DNA of 40,971 nucleotides from contig JBIOTQ010000036.1 in NCBI GenBank assembly GCA_044866075.1, forward strand, positions 1-40,971. The letters run 5' to 3'. The notes under the pieces are model-generated. The model saw only the letters and a list, made by a program, of their open reading frames with translations. It ran no database searches and was not told the origin of the DNA. Below are positions 37,766 to 40,971 of this stretch, piece after piece. Source of the stretch: JBASRP01 sp044866075 (GTDB lineage Bacteria; Actinomycetota; AC-67). The translations under genes and the position numbers were made by a program. Within the stretch, counting starts at the first letter, position 1, and every line of letters starts with the position of its first letter.

Positions 37766-39276
37766 GTCTGATCCTCTCTTTGGACATCGGGTCGAGCGGC
37801 GGCCGCGCGGTCATCGCCGACACGACCGGACGCCGCGTCGGATCCGCGACGCGCGCGTGGCGCTACCGCACGGACCCGAGTGGCTTCCAGGATCTCGATC
37901 TCGATCTGGTGTGGGCGGCGCTTGCGTCGGCCAGCCGCGAGGCCGTGCGCACGAGCCTCGCGCGGCCCGACGCGATCGCGGCGGTCGCCGTCACGTCTCA
38001 GCGCACCGGCGTCGTGTTCCTCGATTCGAAGGGCGAGGTGCTCGCGGCGGGGCCGAACTTCGACGCGCGCGGCGTGCGCGAAGGGATCGCCCTCGAACGC
38101 GAGCACGGCGAGCTCGTCTACCGCCTGGCCGGCCGCCTGCCGGTCTTCCTGTACCTGCCGGCGCGGCTGGCGTGGTTCCGTAACAACAAGCCGGCGATCG
38201 CCGATCGCGTCGCAAAGGCGCTGTCCCTGTCGGACTGGGGGACCTGGCGCCTGACCGGCGGCGCCGCGACGGCGACCGAGCCCACGCAGGCCGCCGAGAT
38301 GCTCTCCTACGACATCACGCGCGGTTCGTGGTCGATCGAGCTATGCGACGCGCTCGGAACGCCGCGCAAGATCCTTCCCGATCTGATGCGCCCGGCGACG
38401 CCCGTCGGAGAGATCACCGAGACGGCCGCGCGCGAGTTCGGTCTGCACGCGGGAACTCCGGTCGTGCCGGCCGGCGGCGACACGCAGAGCGCGGCGCTCG
38501 GTCTCGGCGCGACCGAGCCCGGCAACGTTGCGATCGTGGCCGGAACCACCATGCCGGTCGTCGAAGTGGTGGACCAGCCGACGATCGATCCCGAACGCCG
38601 GCTGTGGACCTCGCCGCACGCGGTGCCGGGGCGGTTCGTGCTCGAAGCGAACTGCGGCGAGTCGGGACCGGCGCTCGACTGGTACCTCAACCTGCTCGGT
38701 CATCCGAGCGGCCACCTCTGGATGGAGGAAGTGGCCGCGGCTGCGGAACCCGGCGCCGGCGGCGTCGTCTCGATCGGCACCGGCCCGACCAAGATGGGCG
38801 ATTTCGCGTTCATGCGGACCGGCGGGCTGCTGTTCCCGGTGCCGCTCATGGCGCTCGGCCGCCAGCCCGAAGACGTCGCCCGCGCGGTCCTCGAGGGCAT
38901 CGCCTACGGCGCGCGCCAGGCGAAGGAATGGCTGCGCGAGATCGGCGGCCCGGCGACCGACGTCGTCCTCGGCGGCGGCGTCTCCCGCAGCCACGTGTTC
39001 GCGCGGATCCTGGCCAGCGTGCTCGGGCGGCCGGTGCGCCGAGCGCGCGATGCGCAGGCCTCGGGCCTCGGCGGATGTATCGTCGGCGCCGCCGCAGCGG
39101 GCGAGTTCCGCACCGTCGCCGAAGCGGCCGCCGTGATGCACGACCGTGGCGACGTCGTGCAGCCCGAACCCGAATGGACGGCGATCTACGAAGGCCTGTA
39201 CGCCTCGTGGGTCGACAAGCGTTCGCGTTTCGAACAGACGGTCGCGAAGGTCTCCGACCTGTCGGACTTGAGCTGA
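37762..39276 (+). CDS. FGGY-family carbohydrate kinase
   Basis: A 504-aa kinase of normal family length. The N-terminal phosphate-binding loop is LDIGSSGGRAVIAD. The catalytic aspartate is in PAGGDTQSAALGLG, followed by AGTTMPVVEVV and the adenosine motif LGGGVSRSHVFARIL. The FGGY family phosphorylates pentuloses, rhamnulose, fuculose, glycerol or erythritol, and the residues do not decide which. With a FucA-like aldolase downstream, a ketose such as fuculose, rhamnulose or ribulose is likely. GTG at 37762 overlaps the dehydrogenase stop as GTGA. Confidence 0.92.
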   Translation: MSLILSLDIGSSGGRAVIADTTGRRVGSATRAWRYRTDPSGFQDLDLDLVWAALASASREAVRTSLARPDAIAAVAVTSQRTGVVFLDSKGEVLAAGPNFDARGVREGIALEREHGELVYRLAGRLPVFLYLPARLAWFRNNKPAIADRVAKALSLSDWGTWRLTGGAATATEPTQAAEMLSYDITRGSWSIELCDALGTPRKILPDLMRPATPVGEITETAAREFGLHAGTPVVPAGGDTQSAALGLGATEPGNVAIVAGTTMPVVEVVDQPTIDPERRLWTSPHAVPGRFVLEANCGESGPALDWYLNLLGHPSGHLWMEEVAAAAEPGAGGVVSIGTGPTKMGDFAFMRTGGLLFPVPLMALGRQPEDVARAVLEGIAYGARQAKEWLREIGGPATDVVLGGGVSRSHVFARILASVLGRPVRRARDAQASGLGGCIVGAAAAGEFRTVAEAAAVMHDRGDVVQPEPEWTAIYEGLYASWVDKRSRFEQTVAKVSDLSDLS

Positions 39277-39280
39277 CCTG

Positions 39281-39919
39281 ATGAAGTATCCCGAAGAACG
39301 CGGGAGGGTCGTCGTCGCGGGCCAGCACATGCTGCAGCGCGGCTTCACCGAGGGCACCTCCGGCAACGTCAGCATGCGGGTGCCGGACGGGGCGCTGATC
39401 ACGCCGTCGACGGTCCCGTACATGGAGATCACTCCCGACGACGTCGTGTTGATGGATCTCGAGGGCAACGTCCTCGAGGGGGAGCGCGTCGCATCCGTGG
39501 AGCACAAGGTGCACCTCGAGTGCTACAAGCGCCGTGCCAACGTCGGCGCGGTGATCCACTCTCACCCGATCGTTTCGAGTGTGTTCGCGTCCGCGCGTGT
39601 CAACCTGCCGGCGTTCCTCGACGAGTTCGGCGTCTATATCGGTGAGGAGGTGCGCGTCGCCGAGTGGGGTCTGTCCGGGACGGTTGAGATCGCGAACCAG
39701 GTCGCCGATGCTCTCGGCGAACACAACGCCGCGTTCATCGCTTCGCACGGGCTCGTCGCCGTCGGACGCGATCTGGACCACGCGCTGCTTAACACCGCGC
39801 GGGTCGAGCGCGCCGGGCTGATCTTCCTCGGGACGAAGCTGCTCGGCGGTCCGGCCGAGATCCCCGAACACGCGCGGGATCTCTATCGGCAGGTCTTCTC
39901 TTACTTCCAGTCGCAATAG
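39281..39919 (+). CDS. Class II aldolase/epimerase (FucA/AraD-like)
   Basis: A 212-aa zinc aldolase. Active-site residues match L-fuculose-1-phosphate aldolase almost position for position: E74, H93 and H95 (HSHP), and H156 (SHG). GNVSMRV (29-34) and TPSTVPY bind phosphate. Family members cleave sugar phosphates to DHAP and an aldehyde, or epimerise ribulose-5-phosphate; the intact aldolase glutamate favours cleavage. It starts 4 nt after the kinase stop and ends the operon before the hairpin at 39922. Confidence 0.92.
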   Translation: MKYPEERGRVVVAGQHMLQRGFTEGTSGNVSMRVPDGALITPSTVPYMEITPDDVVLMDLEGNVLEGERVASVEHKVHLECYKRRANVGAVIHSHPIVSSVFASARVNLPAFLDEFGVYIGEEVRVAEWGLSGTVEIANQVADALGEHNAAFIASHGLVAVGRDLDHALLNTARVERAGLIFLGTKLLGGPAEIPEHARDLYRQVFSYFQSQ

Positions 39920-39921
39920 CG

Positions 39922-39951
39922 TCGAGGGCGCGGCTCGCACCGCGCCCTCGA
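39922..39951 (+). terminator. Strong hairpin terminator between convergent genes
   Basis: Perfect 12-bp stem TCGAGGGCGCGG/CCGCGCCCTCGA with a 6-nt loop, directly after the aldolase stop. The converging sialidase-like gene ends at 39969, so it may terminate both. Confidence 0.75.
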
Positions 39952-39968
39952 ACGATCGCTACCGCTCG

Positions 39969-40971
39969 CTACGACGGGTCCGCGTAGCTGCCGCCGAAGA
40001 TGTCCGTGTTGCCGAACCCGGCCGGGCAGTCCTGCTGCGATGCAGGGGCGGTTGCGTTCTCGTCCTCATCTTGGAGCGCCTGACGGTAGGTGTTGATGGC
40101 CGTGCAGACGACACCATTCGGACGTCGTTCCACACCGCGGTGCCGTACGTCCTGCTCGCGGCGGCGTAGACGTAGTCCCCGAGGAACTCGCTGATCAAAG
40201 CGTTGGCGCTCGAGGCCTGCGCGTCGCCGACATCGCCACGGTGGAGTTCGGTCCACCCGCTCAGGCTGGTACCGGACACGTTGGCGTGGAGGACCACACC
40301 GATGAGTCCGCGCGTCGACGTTGTGTCGTCCCGGAACGGGGTCGTGAATAGCGTTGTATACGAGGTACAGGTCCGTCCCGTCGGGCGACAGGGCAGGCGC
40401 GGAGTAGAAGCCCCGATCGCCCGCCGTTTCAACGTTAACCGGATCGGACCAGGAGGTCCCGTTCGTCGAGGTGCGTACAACCACGTGTTCGTGATTTAGG
40501 CCGTCCTTCGCATCCACGTAGGTGTTGACGATGACGTCGGTGGCGTCCGCACCGGTTGGGGCTCCGTTGGCGATGTCGATGTTCGGCACCGGTCCGAGAT
40601 CGTTCCGTGCGCCGGCGATGCCGTCGGAGACGCACCGGCCCTGGACCAGATCGACCTCCCAGCATCCGTCGGTCACATCGAAGAGTGTGACCGGGCGAGT
40701 CCAGTTCGCGCCGCCGTCGAAGGACTTGACGACGACCTGCTTCCCAACGCCCGGCTCGCCGAGGGCGAACTGGTACGCGAACACGTAGACCGTGCCGTCG
40801 CTGTCGGTCCGGATCATGCACCCCGACTTCCCGAACCCTTGCTTCTGGTTGAAGGGGTTATTCGAGGCCGACGTGACCTGCCTCTCGGTCCACGTGACTC
40901 CGCCGTCACTCGACGTCGCGACCTTCAAGGGCGCCGGCGCCGCGTTCCCCTGCGAATTGCTGCGGAACGAC
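39969..40971 (-). pseudogene. Sialidase/BNR-repeat exported-type protein, 5'-partial and frameshifted
   Basis: The coding frame enters from the right edge, so the N-terminus is missing. Asp-box repeats of the sialidase/neuraminidase type are clear: SSDGGVTWTERQV, SFDGGANWTRPVTL and TSTNGTSWSDPVNV. The frame then breaks near 40338-40341, at a GGGG run on the plus strand where one base seems extra. It continues in another frame (DDTTSTRGLIGVVLHANV, SEFLGDYVYAAAS) and returns to the first near 40118-40122, where one base seems missing (then GVVCTAINTYRQAL). Both halves read as good protein, so two compensating indels, from sequencing error or true decay, are likely. The C-terminus ends GGSYADPS. 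Confidence 0.7.

Noticed and set aside
1..40971. tRNA, rRNA, CRISPR array, toxin-antitoxin pair or prophage
   Set aside because: No cloverleaf-type sequence, direct-repeat array, paired toxin/antitoxin genes or phage structural genes could be recognised on either strand by reading.

Overview
The window is a high-GC, gene-dense bacterial contig, best read as an uncultured actinobacterium (Actinomycetota). The signs are an F420-type LLM oxidoreductase, a BldC-like MerR protein, DUF5667 and DUF4328 proteins, a SigB/SigF-type stress sigma factor, frequent GTG starts and many apparently leaderless genes. I see no rRNA, tRNA, CRISPR array, phage or transposase. The left edge is a 110-bp perfect fold-back, probably an assembly or amplification artefact. 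The right edge cuts a sialidase-like gene that also carries two compensating frameshifts.

Layout. 1-2640: a PqqD-like/M50/two-CNB membrane protease, a zinc-finger protein and a tiny basic peptide. 2.8-6.8 kb: aminopeptidase N, a small protein, a Crp regulator and a BldC-like regulator. 6.9-11.0 kb: a FMN alpha-hydroxyacid oxidase, an S51-like peptidase, a DUF4328 membrane protein, and a coupled methyltransferase and hydrolase. 11.1-18.2 kb: a 34-aa membrane peptide, an N-terminally extended IF-1, an LLM oxidoreductase, a class III cyclase/AAA/TPR giant, a rhomboid protease, and a TetR regulator divergent from a small gene with three palindromic operators. 18.2-24.7 kb: a diiron ferritin-like protein, a CruF-type carotenoid protein, an aldehyde dehydrogenase, an inositol-phosphatase-family enzyme, a lipoprotein and a TPP enzyme. 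24.7-27.7 kb: a coupled operon of an exported protein, an HTTM-DCC fusion, an SRPBCC protein and a PaaG-like isomerase. 27.8-31.2 kb: a KGG stress protein and a general-stress sigma module (STAS anti-anti-sigma, anti-sigma, SigF-like sigma), then an ECF sigma with its DUF5667 partner. 31.3-36.7 kb: an NTF2-like protein, LarA, a PQQ propeller, a Kelch protein and a basic-tailed hypothetical. 36.7-39.9 kb: a sugar-acid type operon (2-hydroxyacid dehydrogenase, FGGY kinase, FucA-like class II aldolase).

The most interesting non-coding signal is a family of about 38-bp elements, four good copies and one degenerate. Each combines a conserved half-palindrome, three single-base-spaced GGG runs and a terminal GCCGATAA-like box. 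The layout resembles a sigma28/WhiG-type promoter (TCAA, 16 bp, GCCGATAA), and three of the four good copies also fit a G-quadruplex pattern. Other regulatory signals are SigB/SigF-type promoters in front of the KGG gene and the anti-anti-sigma gene, TetR operators built into a near-consensus sigma70 promoter, and a recurrent TANNNT box 6-10 nt before start codons that lack Shine-Dalgarno sequences. No intergenic stretch exceeds about 200 bases. All functions are inferred from reading the sequence; no database search was run.
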